Shown: positions 46,857 through 59,209, counted from the first letter of the stretch. The stretch is 64,000 nucleotides of DNA from Christiangramia gaetbulicola (GCF_003054225.1 NZ_QBKQ01000001.1:806001-870000), one strand, 5' to 3'. The notes: generated from the letters alone by a model not told the origin. Numbers and translations: made by a program.

Positions 46857-47047
46857 CAGGTATTTATCTACCTACTGTTCAAATTAAACGCTGAACATTT
46901 CAGAAAAAATAATTAACTTATCTATTGATTCACAGGATATAGACCTACACAATTTGCATCCCCACTGCCGCAAATTGTTATATACATGCAGCTGAAGAAT
47001 ATTGGAGGAATCTGTTTTTAGTGATTTACCCATTAAATCTTTATTAG

Positions 47048-47941
47048 ATGGCTTTACATGTTCGGGATGTAAAAGATCTGAAACGAATGCGCAAGCGCGT
47101 GTACCAGCAAATGCTGGAAACCAGAGGCTGGAAATACCGCAGCTTTTTAAGATATCTGCGACTTTTTAAATATGCCGCTTTTGCACCTACCAGGGGTAGC
47201 TTCCTGGAATCTTATTACGTCCTGATGCGCTACCTGGACGATATTGTAGATGGCGATATTCCCGTACCTGAAGGTTACGCAAGTGAGAGCGCTTACATTT
47301 CTGAAAAAATAAGTTTTTCCTTAAACCCGGTTCATCCTAATGATGAGGCAGATCATATGTTGCTTTATTGTTTTGAACTAGCGAAAAGGTTTCATGAAAA
47401 TTTCCAGGAAGAAACTGCAGACATCCTTAATTCACTTTTATTCGATGCGAAGCGAAGAGGGAAAATGACCATCTTTTCCAGAAGCGAATTAGAACATCAT
47501 TTCCATCTGCTGGATATCAGGGGGACTATAAAAGCTACTTTAAAGATCTTTAAAGATAATCCCGAAAAATATCTTCTCCTGGAACCCCTGGGTACAGCCT
47601 GCAGGTATCAGTATGATATAGAAGATATAGAAGCCGATCTTGCTGCCGGGTATGTGAATATTCCCCGTGAGGATTGTGAAGAGCTGGGCATTGAACCTAC
47701 AGACCTTATGGATGCATCTTCACCAAAGATCAGGGAATGGCTTTATAAACATGCGCAGGAAGGCCTTAAGCTCCTTGAAGAACATCGCAGATTATTACCT
47801 GAAGGCAATTTCTCCCTCTTAGAGAAATATACTTTTCTGCTGGTCTATGAACTTCCCGCCAGGAAAGTATTCCAGAAGTTTATTTCAGAAACGAAATTAG
47901 AACCTATAGATCATGAAAAAATCAAATATTCATCTGAATAA
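47048..47941 (+). CDS. Squalene/phytoene-synthase-like isoprenoid enzyme
   Basis: 297 residues, all helical. The first Asp-rich motif is YLDDIVDGD (D64, D65, D68). The second is YQYDIEDIEADLAAGYVNIP (D190, D193), which matches the DxxxD...(G)xYLP pattern of head-to-head prenyl transferases. The family condenses two farnesyl or geranylgeranyl diphosphates. The usual GR before YxNIP is replaced by AG, so the enzyme is a divergent member. It is the first gene of a five-gene overlapping operon and overlaps the next gene by 29 bases. Confidence 0.78.
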   Translation: MALHVRDVKDLKRMRKRVYQQMLETRGWKYRSFLRYLRLFKYAAFAPTRGSFLESYYVLMRYLDDIVDGDIPVPEGYASESAYISEKISFSLNPVHPNDEADHMLLYCFELAKRFHENFQEETADILNSLLFDAKRRGKMTIFSRSELEHHFHLLDIRGTIKATLKIFKDNPEKYLLLEPLGTACRYQYDIEDIEADLAAGYVNIPREDCEELGIEPTDLMDASSPKIREWLYKHAQEGLKLLEEHRRLLPEGNFSLLEKYTFLLVYELPARKVFQKFISETKLEPIDHEKIKYSSE

Positions 47942-48728
47942 ATGGTATCTCGATTTTCATGGAAACAACGGGGAAACCGCCATATGCTATGCTGCAAAAT
48001 TAACCTGGCATGGATTTACCGTTAACTATAGCAGTTTTATTCACAAGCTTCCCGGAGAGGAAGTAACAACAAAAACTCATTTTCGGAAGGCGCAACTGCC
48101 CCTTAAAAAAGAAAATGTCATCACCTGGCAGGATGATAAATTGAACGTTGAAGGAACCTGGGAGGCTGCTGCCAAACCTATTGAAAGCAGGCTTTATGAT
48201 TCTGAAAATGGCTACCTGGACTGGCACTGCTATCAGCCTGCCTCCAGGGTAGATCTTAACCTCAACGGCAGAATTCTAAAAGGAAACGGATATGCCGAGC
48301 AACTTATACTCACCGCCTACCCCTGGCACATCCCGATGAACCACCTGCGTTGGGGCAGGTTTCAGACGCTAGATGATACCATGGTCTGGATTGAAATACG
48401 GGAAAAAGACAAAACACAATGGCTATGGCTAAACGGTAAAAATATCCGGAACTGCAGCATAGAAGACCATGAGATCTCATCAAAAGAAGAGAATTTCATT
48501 TTAAAGCTGGATCGCCACGGGATTCTGGAGTCTGAAAAAAAGATATACCAGGTAGTAGAGAAACTCCTGAAATTTCTACCAGGTTTCAATAAGATAATGC
48601 CGGTAAAGTTCCTAATGGCCGAAAATCACAAATGGCTGAGCAAAGGAGAATTTAAGAAAGCTAATTCTGAGATCACAGAAGGCACAGCCATACATGAATG
48701 GGTAAATTTTAATGCACAGTCCAGATGA
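47913..48728 (+). CDS. CrtC/AttH-like (carotenoid 1,2-hydratase-type) protein
   Basis: 271 residues, no signal peptide. The central part (YLDWHCYQPASRVDLNLNG, then GNGYAEQLILTAYPW and LRWGRF) follows the two-lipocalin pattern of CrtC/AttH proteins, where GYxE/D and WGR stretches line the cavity. CrtC adds water to terminal isoprenoid double bonds. A match to the upstream prenyl-synthase gene makes an isoprenoid substrate plausible. I have not aligned it, so the family assignment is moderate. Confidence 0.6.
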   Translation: MKKSNIHLNKWYLDFHGNNGETAICYAAKLTWHGFTVNYSSFIHKLPGEEVTTKTHFRKAQLPLKKENVITWQDDKLNVEGTWEAAAKPIESRLYDSENGYLDWHCYQPASRVDLNLNGRILKGNGYAEQLILTAYPWHIPMNHLRWGRFQTLDDTMVWIEIREKDKTQWLWLNGKNIRNCSIEDHEISSKEENFILKLDRHGILESEKKIYQVVEKLLKFLPGFNKIMPVKFLMAENHKWLSKGEFKKANSEITEGTAIHEWVNFNAQSR

Positions 48729-49324
48729 TCTTAAAATTAGAGAACATATCAAAATCCTATGCTAAAAAAGCAATTTTAAAGGAGGTTTCCTTTCAGCTGC
48801 AAGCTGGAACTTTAACCGGAATCGTTGGCGAAAATGGATCTGGCAAATCAACCTTAATGCGCATCATCGCAGGAGATATCAGCGCCAACCAGGGAAGCAT
48901 CCAGCATAACGGCAGAACAGGATATTGTCCTCAGGAACCCATCCTCTTCCCCGAGATCACGGTTCAGGAACATTTTAGGTATTTCTCTGCAGCCTATGAT
49001 ATTAACTCAAAAACACTAAGCCTTCGTGTAGAGGAACTTCTTGATCACTTTAATTATCGCAAATATTACAAAACACGGGTGAGCAATTTAAGCGGGGGAA
49101 CCAGGCAAAAGCTGAATCTCTCCATCGCCCTTCTCCATGAGCCTGAACTTCTCATTCTTGATGAACCCTATAACGGTTTTGACTGGGATACCTATCTAAA
49201 GTTCTGGGATTACACCAAAGGCCTCAAAGAGAAAGGATGCGCAATCCTGGTGGTTTCTCATTTAATAAATGAAAAGAAAAAGTTTGACCAGATCTATAAA
49301 CTTGAAAATGGAAGCCTGAAATGA
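48725..49324 (+). CDS. ABC transporter ATP-binding protein
   Basis: 199 residues, compact. Walker A GENGSGKS is at 35-42, the Q-loop Gln near 70 (CPQEP), the signature LSGGT at 122-126, Walker B LLILDEP at 142-148 and the switch His at 179. It couples ATP hydrolysis to transport by the next gene's product. ATGA overlaps join it to both neighbours, so the three are translated together. Confidence 0.93.
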   Translation: MILKLENISKSYAKKAILKEVSFQLQAGTLTGIVGENGSGKSTLMRIIAGDISANQGSIQHNGRTGYCPQEPILFPEITVQEHFRYFSAAYDINSKTLSLRVEELLDHFNYRKYYKTRVSNLSGGTRQKLNLSIALLHEPELLILDEPYNGFDWDTYLKFWDYTKGLKEKGCAILVVSHLINEKKKFDQIYKLENGSLK

Positions 49325-50082
49325 AAATCAACCGCATCAATACCAGTTTATCCATGATCCTGAAGATGCTTCTTCGAAGAAAGATCGTCCTTATCCTGAT
49401 CCTGCTTATTCCAACGGTTTTCCTTTCTATAGTGGAATTCACATCTGCCGAAAGGGTCATTCCTTTCCAGCTTGCCTCGGTAGGTGAACAGGTATTTATC
49501 AATATGCCCGAGAAAAGCATTTCTTTTATTTTCTTTTCGGTAGCATCAGCGGGCTTTCTCGTGTCTTTCCTGGCTCTTAATCTTATTCAGAAAAATCATA
49601 AGGCCAACAAAAGGCTTATTCTCTGTGGGTATCATCCCATTGAATTACTAAGCTCGATCTTACTGGTGCTTATAGTAACGATCCTTTTAATAGCAATATA
49701 CATTGGGATTTTAACCATTGCTTTCACCCATGTGGACCATCCGGTTAGTTTTACCCTGAGCCTGGCCCTTATAGGTTTCGTGTATGGAAGTTACGGGATG
49801 GCTGTGGGCAGCCTGGTAAAAGGAGAACTGGAGGCTATCCTTTTGGTGGTATTACTGGTGAATATAGACGTGGGCTGGCTGCAGAACCCTATATTCTATG
49901 CCGGTGCACAAAACCAGGTTATCATTGAATTCCTGCCGGCATACTTCCCTTCTCAGGCATCCATGGTTAAGGCATTCACCAATTATTCTGCGATCTCTGC
50001 AAGTCTCTACGCGCTCTTATACGGCATGATATTTTTGATCATTTCCATGCTTGTTTTCTTCTTTAAAATGCGAACAAAATGA
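49321..50082 (+). CDS. ABC-2-type transporter permease
   Basis: 253 residues with about six membrane helices. A first helix near 20-38 is followed by an external loop (VEFTSAERVIPFQLAS). Further helices lie at about 65-85, 105-135, 140-165, 170-185 and 225-248. The layout fits an ABC-2 exporter half. It follows its ATPase with a 4-base overlap and is likely a lipid or small-molecule exporter. Confidence 0.8.
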   Translation: MKINRINTSLSMILKMLLRRKIVLILILLIPTVFLSIVEFTSAERVIPFQLASVGEQVFINMPEKSISFIFFSVASAGFLVSFLALNLIQKNHKANKRLILCGYHPIELLSSILLVLIVTILLIAIYIGILTIAFTHVDHPVSFTLSLALIGFVYGSYGMAVGSLVKGELEAILLVVLLVNIDVGWLQNPIFYAGAQNQVIIEFLPAYFPSQASMVKAFTNYSAISASLYALLYGMIFLIISMLVFFFKMRTK

Positions 50083-51956
50083 AAACACCATCAACTTTTA
50101 CTGGTAAATTTCTTTACGCTATCACCTTCCTGGTAGTAATCCCCTTAATCCTGTGGCTTTGGGCAATATACACCGAAGAGTTCATTAGTTTTCCTGCCAT
50201 TGGTTCTGAAAATGCCGGCTGGGCATTTTTTATTGGTGGTTTGTTGCTTATGATCTGGGGAATGTACTCTCTTAAGGTCTACGGAAAAGGGCTCCCCATG
50301 AATGCATATCCGCCTGCAAAGTTCGTTGATAATGGAGCTTACCTGTTTCTTGCCCATCCTATTTATTGGGGCTTCGGCATCCTGATGATAGGTTTTTTTA
50401 TGTTAACCCATTCAGCAAGCGGACTTTGGCTGGTAACCCCGTTAACCATTCTCTGTATGATCGCACTTGTAATGGGCTACGAGACCATAGATCTTAAAAA
50501 AAGATTTCCAGATAGATCTATTTCCACAATATTCAAACTCCCCGAAAACACAAAAGCAAGTCCCGATCTAAGGGAACGTTTAGTCTCTCTATTCCTGGTA
50601 ATAGCCTCCTTATTTTTGGCCAATTTTTTAATTACCAGGGTCATTGAAAATGATGTCTCTTCAATAATTGAAATACGATTAAGCCTGCCCCCTTTTACCC
50701 AGAATGAATATTTGCCGCTATTGGGAATAGGCTATTTATTATTAATCCCTTTCATTCTTAGAAGTTGTGAGGTTTTACGTCACTGGACATTAGCAAGCTT
50801 GCTCGGTATTAGTATCTATATATTTTGCTCTTTTCTATATCCCGAACTAGTTGCCATATACCTAGAACCTTATCAAAATCTTGTTTATATAGTCCCCATT
50901 TTTCTATTATTGATCTCCTTAAAAGCCATCTTTAAAACTTCAAAAATACTGGTGATCCTTTTCGGTCTTTTCACCCTTATGCTGGTCATTTTGCAACTGA
51001 GCTACACTTATTCTGCAGTGCTAAGCTTAAGCGTTTCTTTGATCATCTACCTTTGCGCAGATAATTACCTGGAGATCTGGTTGTTCTTAAGACATATTGC
51101 TGAAGAGATCGCCAATTCCTGGGATGAATGGACGTTCGGAAATGTAAGGATCATAAATCATGGCTTTTACGTTGGCTTCGGAAGTTTCTTGGGTATCCTG
51201 ATCTCAGGAATATTAGTAGGCGATTTCTATGCCTGGGGAATCCTGATCTTTGCAATCGTGGTGATCATCTTTTCAGCCCTTTGGGCACAGATCATTGAAG
51301 GATCTGAAAAATTAAAAAGGCCTTATGGCTATTACGGCGCACTGGTGGGAATCATTTTCGCCAGCCTGATAGTCTGGGCGCTAGGTTATGACGTCTGGGT
51401 ACTTATTGGTGTGATCTCGGTAGTGATGCCCTGGGTACAGGCGATTGGAAGGTTTCGTTGTCTCGTCAACGGCTGTTGTCATGGAAAAAAGGTGAACGAC
51501 CCTAATATTGGAATAAGATATTACCATTATCGATCCAGGGTTTGTGGTATTTCACATCTAAAAGGTGAACTTCTTTACCCCACCCCGCTTTATTCAATGA
51601 TCTGGCTATTTCTGGTTGGTTTGGTATTGCTCTCCCTCTGGAACAATGGTTTTTCCATGTCCTTTATTTTTGGCTTATACCTCATCCTCACCAGCATTGG
51701 CAGGTTTGTGGAAGAAGCTTACAGGGGTGAGGTACAAACACCAATTGTACAAGGATTGCGACTTTATCAATGGACCGCCATCATTTCATTCGCCATAGGA
51801 ATGATCATGACCTGCATTCCTGTACAAGTAGTAGTCGCAAGTTCCAGTTTCGGGTGGGAGACCATTCTATCTTCGGTTCTGGGAGGATTGTTCACATTCT
51901 TTGCCATGGGTGTTGACTTTCCCAATTCTAACGCGCGTTTTTCAAGATTGGTCTAA
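50079..51956 (+). CDS. Large membrane protein: ICMT-like N-terminus, Lgt-like C-terminus
   Basis: 625 residues with some 14-16 membrane helices. Residues about 60-150 (LPMNAYPPAKFVDNGAYLF, LAHPIYWGFGILMIGF) resemble the isoprenylcysteine methyltransferase/PEMT family. Residues about 390-610 resemble prolipoprotein diacylglyceryl transferase: GRFRCLVNGCCHG at 457-469, then PTPLYS and GRFVEEAYRGEV with R542/E545. Lgt transfers diacylglycerol from phosphatidylglycerol to a Cys. A further Lgt-like enzyme in this isoprenoid-linked operon suggests transfer of another lipid. Last gene of the operon. Confidence 0.7.
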   Translation: MKTPSTFTGKFLYAITFLVVIPLILWLWAIYTEEFISFPAIGSENAGWAFFIGGLLLMIWGMYSLKVYGKGLPMNAYPPAKFVDNGAYLFLAHPIYWGFGILMIGFFMLTHSASGLWLVTPLTILCMIALVMGYETIDLKKRFPDRSISTIFKLPENTKASPDLRERLVSLFLVIASLFLANFLITRVIENDVSSIIEIRLSLPPFTQNEYLPLLGIGYLLLIPFILRSCEVLRHWTLASLLGISIYIFCSFLYPELVAIYLEPYQNLVYIVPIFLLLISLKAIFKTSKILVILFGLFTLMLVILQLSYTYSAVLSLSVSLIIYLCADNYLEIWLFLRHIAEEIANSWDEWTFGNVRIINHGFYVGFGSFLGILISGILVGDFYAWGILIFAIVVIIFSALWAQIIEGSEKLKRPYGYYGALVGIIFASLIVWALGYDVWVLIGVISVVMPWVQAIGRFRCLVNGCCHGKKVNDPNIGIRYYHYRSRVCGISHLKGELLYPTPLYSMIWLFLVGLVLLSLWNNGFSMSFIFGLYLILTSIGRFVEEAYRGEVQTPIVQGLRLYQWTAIISFAIGMIMTCIPVQVVVASSSFGWETILSSVLGGLFTFFAMGVDFPNSNARFSRLV

Positions 51957-51978
51957 GTCAGCCTTCAGTATATAAACT

Positions 51979-52006
51979 AAAAAAGGTGATCCCGCAGGAC
52001 CACCTT
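51979..52006 (-). terminator. Terminator of katG
   Basis: On the minus strand AAGGTGGTCC pairs with GGATCACCTT (one G-T) around TGCG, then six T residues. It ends transcription from katG; on the plus strand it follows the Lgt-like gene but has no T run. Confidence 0.82.
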
Positions 52007-52031
52007 CTCAAGATATTGATTAGAATTTAGT

Positions 52032-54863
<2,832 letters not shown>

Positions 54864-55631
54864 ATGAATATAAGTTATATAAAGGAGAGGCAATTAGACC
54901 TGCAAATAAGGTATCCTGATAGATCCAGCGACGCTTCCCTTAAAAAACTTAAAGAAAATAACCGCCTGGAAGATCTTCTGGATGAGCATAATTGTGACTT
55001 TCAAAATATCATGAAAGTCAAAGACTGGGTTTCTTCCAAATGGGAAAATGACTGCAAAATTTTTAAAGCTCAGGCCGAAAAAAGGTCTATTCCTAAAACA
55101 TCAGAAAGTACGGATGACCACAGGGGTATTGAATATAGCTTAATATTAAAGGCATGTCTGCGTTCACTTGGGTTTACCGTTAGAACTTTATTTTTAGAAC
55201 CCGGGGATCATGCAGAAGAAGGACAAAGAAAAAAGCATGTTCTCTTTGAGGCCTACTTAAGCGACCGGAAAAAATGGTTCCTGATAGATCCTATTTTCGA
55301 TATTGTGGTCCAGCAGAATGAGGTGCCGCTCAATGCAGTTGAATTTCAGCAGGCCCTGGTACATGAAGAAGAACTGGAATTAGGGAATACCTTAAAGTTG
55401 CTGAGCAGCGTGGAATACCTTGAATGGATTGGTCCTTATCTTTTCTATTTTACGACCAGCCTTAATAAAGGCGGCGGTAACATCTGCAGTAGAATCCTTG
55501 GAAGCAAGAAGAAATTAACCCTGGTCCCGGTAGGCATAAAACCTTTTGGGAAATTTCAGAAATCCTTAAAAAAAAGAAACAGGCTCATAACTCACTCCAT
55601 TGCCGATTTTTATGTGGCTCCCAAAAGCTAG
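54864..55631 (+). CDS. Transglutaminase-like protein, probably non-catalytic
   Basis: 255 residues, no signal peptide. The central part GIEYSLILKACLRSLGFTVRTLFLEP followed by KHVLFEAYLSDRKKWFLIDP (cited as two pieces) is the transglutaminase-like core with the His and Asp in place. At the position where the family has GxC, the sequence reads RGIEYS, without Cys. Catalysis is thus unlikely unless a nearby Cys (residue in KAC) substitutes. It is convergent with the MscS gene and overlaps it by 4 bases. Confidence 0.6.
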   Translation: MNISYIKERQLDLQIRYPDRSSDASLKKLKENNRLEDLLDEHNCDFQNIMKVKDWVSSKWENDCKIFKAQAEKRSIPKTSESTDDHRGIEYSLILKACLRSLGFTVRTLFLEPGDHAEEGQRKKHVLFEAYLSDRKKWFLIDPIFDIVVQQNEVPLNAVEFQQALVHEEELELGNTLKLLSSVEYLEWIGPYLFYFTTSLNKGGGNICSRILGSKKKLTLVPVGIKPFGKFQKSLKKRNRLITHSIADFYVAPKS

Positions 55632-58249
55632 GCCTCTGCCTCACCACCTTCATTTCTGCTCCCCGTATCCTCGCTTGGATCCAATTCCCCCTGCTTTTTA
55701 TTTTCATTTTCCGGTTCACGGTGTTCTATAGGCACCACTACTTCGGGAACATCTGTATCTTCAATATCCCTGGCTAAAGGTCCTTTTTTATCGGGATCTT
55801 CTTTTGGCTCCTCGCTGCCGGGCATACTTTTAATATAAATATCCCTTTGCGGGAATGGTATCTGGATATTCGCCTCTTTAAAGGCATTGTAAACCCCTAT
55901 GGAAATATCACTTTTTGCCTGCAACCAGTTCTCATAATGACACCAGAACCTTAAGGTGAAATTCAGGGAGCTTTCGCCAAAATCCATAAATAGAGCCTGC
56001 GGTGGCGGTTGCTTCAGCGTATATTTGTGACCTTCGGCCACTCTAAAAAGGACCTTTAAAACCTCATTAGGATCTGAACTATAAGTAGTACCCACATGAA
56101 TCTCCACACGCTTGGTATTATTGGAAAGCGTCCAGTTAATAAGATCATTAGAAATAAGATTATTGTTCGGGACGATCACCTCTGCCCCGTCAAAAGTGGT
56201 GATATTCGAAGAGCGAATGCCAATGCGGTTAACGGTTCCCAACAGTTTGTCTACTTCCACCGTATCCCCTTTTATGATAGGCCTTTCAAAAACCAGGATC
56301 AATCCCGAGACAAAATTCGAGATCACGGTTTGCAGCCCGAAACCAATTCCCAAGCCCAATGCCCCGGCCATCAGGTTAAATTTACTTAGATCTATTCCCA
56401 GCGAGGAAAGAGCCAGCACGATCCCGAAAGCGATAATAAGGTACCGGATAATGATCGAAATAGCCGTAGGAACTCCCTTAGGCAATTTCAGGCTTTTTAA
56501 TACCCCATCCTCATCATTCAGAAGAAAAGCAATGATGCGCGTGAGCAGAAAGGATATAAAAAGGATGAGAATAAAAGAGAATACATCGTTAAGAGTAAAA
56601 CTGGTACTACCAACGGTGTAAACCTCCTCCAGTATATCTTTCACATAGGCTACCAAAGGTTCAAGTTGGTCTATAAGCTTTAAGAAAAGCAGGAACCAGA
56701 TAAAGATGAGTCCAGACTTTATGATCCTGAACACCTTCTTTTCGGTATAAAATTTCTTCCTTATATCAACAGCTTCCTTGGCATGATAATGCCTGTGAAT
56801 TATACTCAGGAAAACAGAATACAACACCATCAGTAAAGAATTGAACCAGATAAGAAGTACGCCACTACGGCTAAGTATTTTCAGACTAAGATCTGTGAGG
56901 TTCACATAACCGAGAATATTAGAAACCAGGGCGACAATTCCCAGCAGGTAAGCAATGGGAATAAGTATGGAAAGAAACCAGCCCAGACTCCATTTTTCAT
57001 GTTTCTTTTTTGCTCTGAACGGCCTGGTATAGGCAATAAGGATACCCAGGATAAGAATGGTTTCAGTAAGCAGGTAAAGCCGATATTGTTCTGCATTGAA
57101 CCAGGCATAGGTTTTTACCGAATTCAGTATATACAGGAAAACAGCGAAATAAAGTAGCTTCCTGTATTTCTCATCTACAAAAGTGATCCATAAAGGGACA
57201 GAGCATAGCAGCAGAAGCAGGCTGTTGATATCCAGGAAAAGCTTTGGCAGGGGAACAAAGAAATACCTCGCCAGCAATAGCGACAGGAAGAAAATGGTTA
57301 CGAGGTGATTTTGTAACAGAACCTTACTGGCCTGCTGAATATCGAGGTCCTTTTCTACCAGGGGATATTTTTCAAATGCCTTTTTTAAATAGACAACAAG
57401 TAAAGCTAGCAAAGCCACCAGGAACAGGAACAAAGGCAACGAGGACTTGTTATTATCTATGAAATTAAGAATACCTACTTTGGTGATCTCCAAGGAATTC
57501 ATATTCTCTTCCCTTGACGGTTCTGAAATATTATCGAACGAACTCTGCCATATTGGAGGAATACGCTGGTAGAATAATTGATATACTTCAGAGCGTTTTA
57601 AAGCTTTTAGTCGCTCAATTATCTGAGAAGTTTCTTTATTCTCGCGGTTGATGCGGGATTCCAATTCCAGGAGTATATTGTTTTCTCCGGCAATGCTGTC
57701 CTTAAGCACTCGCAATTCCAGCCAGGTAGACCTGATGCTATTCTGCACTTCTAAGGGAAGATCCTTTTCGAGGGCATTATCATAGTTTAACTTCCAGGTA
57801 GCTTCTTCAAATTCCAGGTTTTCATAATACCGGGAATTCCGATTTTCTATTTCATTGATTTCAGATTCCCACCGCGAGAGGTAATTTTCAAAGCCCTCCC
57901 ATTTAATAATAAGGTTATCAATTTTTTCCCTGTTTGGATTTGCCTTGAAAAACCTTTCAACATTTTCTCTTTGCGTGTTTAAAAAGCCTTCATAAATAGG
58001 AAATATAGAATCTATCTGGGTTTCATTGGCGTTTATTTTTTCCCTGATATTGTCGATGCTTTCATTGGTCTTCTCGATCTCCCCAATTATCTGGTCTAAA
58101 GGAATCACCTCCGGTTTCTCTACCTGAATAGTATCCGCCGAGCTTTCCTGGTCTTTCTCCTGAACCTCCTGGGCATTTGAGCAAACAGGCAGAACCAGAA
58201 AAACCAGGATTAAGATTAGTCTGTAAAAAGATGGAAATTTGCTAAGCAT
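55628..58249 (-). CDS. Large MscS-family mechanosensitive channel
   Basis: 873 residues. A signal peptide is followed by a long periplasmic coiled-coil part (about 30-240) and about ten membrane helices. The MscS core contains GALGLGIGFGLQTVISNFVSG, the pore-lining helix, then FERPIIKGDTVEV and VIVPNNNLISNDLINW in the beta domain. It releases solutes on osmotic down-shock. The C-terminal tail is acidic and rich in Pro/Glu. Similar to MscK/YbdG-class large channels. Confidence 0.9.
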   Translation of the reverse strand: MLSKFPSFYRLILILVFLVLPVCSNAQEVQEKDQESSADTIQVEKPEVIPLDQIIGEIEKTNESIDNIREKINANETQIDSIFPIYEGFLNTQRENVERFFKANPNREKIDNLIIKWEGFENYLSRWESEINEIENRNSRYYENLEFEEATWKLNYDNALEKDLPLEVQNSIRSTWLELRVLKDSIAGENNILLELESRINRENKETSQIIERLKALKRSEVYQLFYQRIPPIWQSSFDNISEPSREENMNSLEITKVGILNFIDNNKSSLPLFLFLVALLALLVVYLKKAFEKYPLVEKDLDIQQASKVLLQNHLVTIFFLSLLLARYFFVPLPKLFLDINSLLLLLCSVPLWITFVDEKYRKLLYFAVFLYILNSVKTYAWFNAEQYRLYLLTETILILGILIAYTRPFRAKKKHEKWSLGWFLSILIPIAYLLGIVALVSNILGYVNLTDLSLKILSRSGVLLIWFNSLLMVLYSVFLSIIHRHYHAKEAVDIRKKFYTEKKVFRIIKSGLIFIWFLLFLKLIDQLEPLVAYVKDILEEVYTVGSTSFTLNDVFSFILILFISFLLTRIIAFLLNDEDGVLKSLKLPKGVPTAISIIIRYLIIAFGIVLALSSLGIDLSKFNLMAGALGLGIGFGLQTVISNFVSGLILVFERPIIKGDTVEVDKLLGTVNRIGIRSSNITTFDGAEVIVPNNNLISNDLINWTLSNNTKRVEIHVGTTYSSDPNEVLKVLFRVAEGHKYTLKQPPPQALFMDFGESSLNFTLRFWCHYENWLQAKSDISIGVYNAFKEANIQIPFPQRDIYIKSMPGSEEPKEDPDKKGPLARDIEDTDVPEVVVPIEHREPENENKKQGELDPSEDTGSRNEGGEAEA

Positions 58250-58560
58250 TCAAATTAAACTAGGATCCTTTCTAGCTAATATAAGATTTTATTTTTCTGA
58301 TATGCAGAACTTTAAATCACAAAACCGCTATTTTAATTACCTTTTGAAGCTGAAATTTTATCCAACCTGTCATTTTGAAAAGATCCCTGGATCAATGGTT
58401 CAGGTGAAAAATGCAAACCCTTAAAGATTAGATCAAATTCTTAAAATTGGACCCCCTATACTATTAATTAGGACGGCTGTGTATTAACTTTTTCTTCGGA
58501 AAAAATGCCGTTTTAAAGCATCTATAAAACCTAACGGGTTAAATCTATCACAAAGGCCAT
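58250..58560. other. Intergenic region between divergent mscS and tetR genes
   Basis: AT-rich. A short plus-strand frame (58239-58424) begins inside the mscS start and looks non-coding. Nothing else recognisable before the operator at 58573. Confidence 0.4.
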
Positions 58561-58572
58561 CTAAAATTAATG

Positions 58573-58598
58573 AATGAACGTTCATTTTTATAGTTTTG
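58573..58598 (+). promoter_or_regulatory. TetR operator palindrome and -7 element
   Basis: AATGAACGTTCATT (58573-58586) is a perfect 14-base palindrome, the form used by many AcrR/TetR repressors. TAGTTTTG (58591-58598), an exact TAnnTTTG -7 match, follows 4 bases later and lies 19 bases before the ATG. This arrangement fits self-repression of the regulator and its operon. Confidence 0.65.
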
Positions 58599-58617
58599 CT
58601 GCAGATTTAAAAGTGCT

Positions 58618-59196
58618 ATGAATATTACTTCCAAATCTGAAATAAAACGAAAAGCATTGATAGACGCCACTATAGAACTGGTGAATAACAATGGTTTCCA
58701 TGCGACTCCCATGTCTAAGATTGCAAAGATGGCGGGAGTTTCAGCTGGTACAATTTACCTGTATTTCGAGAACAAACAGGACCTGGTAGACCAGGTTTAT
58801 CTCGAGGTAAAAGCAGCTTTTACCAGTTATGCCTTCAGAAATTATAATGAAGAAATGAGCGTGGAAAAAGGTTTTGAGACCATCTGGAAGAATATAGCTG
58901 AATTCAAATTAAAGGAAGTTGAGGAGGCCTATTTCCTTTCGCAATGTGACAATACTCCCATAGTAGATGAACCTGTGAGGCAGCAAGGTTTGAAACACCT
59001 GCAGCCATTGCTGGATCTTTGGGAAAAGGGTCAGCAACAGGGTATCATAAAAAAGGTATCCCCTTATTCCCTTTATGCTTTCAGCATCTATCCTATTGCT
59101 TTTCTTATGAATATGCAGCAAAGAGGTGTTTACCAACTTACTCCTGAGCATATTGAAGAAGCATATGAAATGGCATGGCACAGCATTAAAAATTAA
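58618..59196 (+). CDS. TetR/AcrR family transcriptional regulator
   Basis: 192 residues. The N-terminal helix-turn-helix is typical: LIDATIELVNNNGFHATPMSKIAKMAGVSAGTIYLYFENKQDLV (residues about 12-55, cited in part). The ligand domain contains a single Trp-rich end. It probably represses itself and the downstream oxidoreductase and DJ-1 genes through the palindrome upstream. Its stop is 13 bases before the next start. Confidence 0.93.
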   Translation: MNITSKSEIKRKALIDATIELVNNNGFHATPMSKIAKMAGVSAGTIYLYFENKQDLVDQVYLEVKAAFTSYAFRNYNEEMSVEKGFETIWKNIAEFKLKEVEEAYFLSQCDNTPIVDEPVRQQGLKHLQPLLDLWEKGQQQGIIKKVSPYSLYAFSIYPIAFLMNMQQRGVYQLTPEHIEEAYEMAWHSIKN

Positions 59197-59209
59197 AAAA
59201 ACAACGAAT

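Noticed and set aside
47048-48728. Standard carotenoid biosynthesis cluster
   Set aside because: A phytoene-synthase-like and a CrtC-like gene are present, but no crtI desaturase, cyclase or hydroxylase lies in the window, and the other genes are for transport and lipid transfer.
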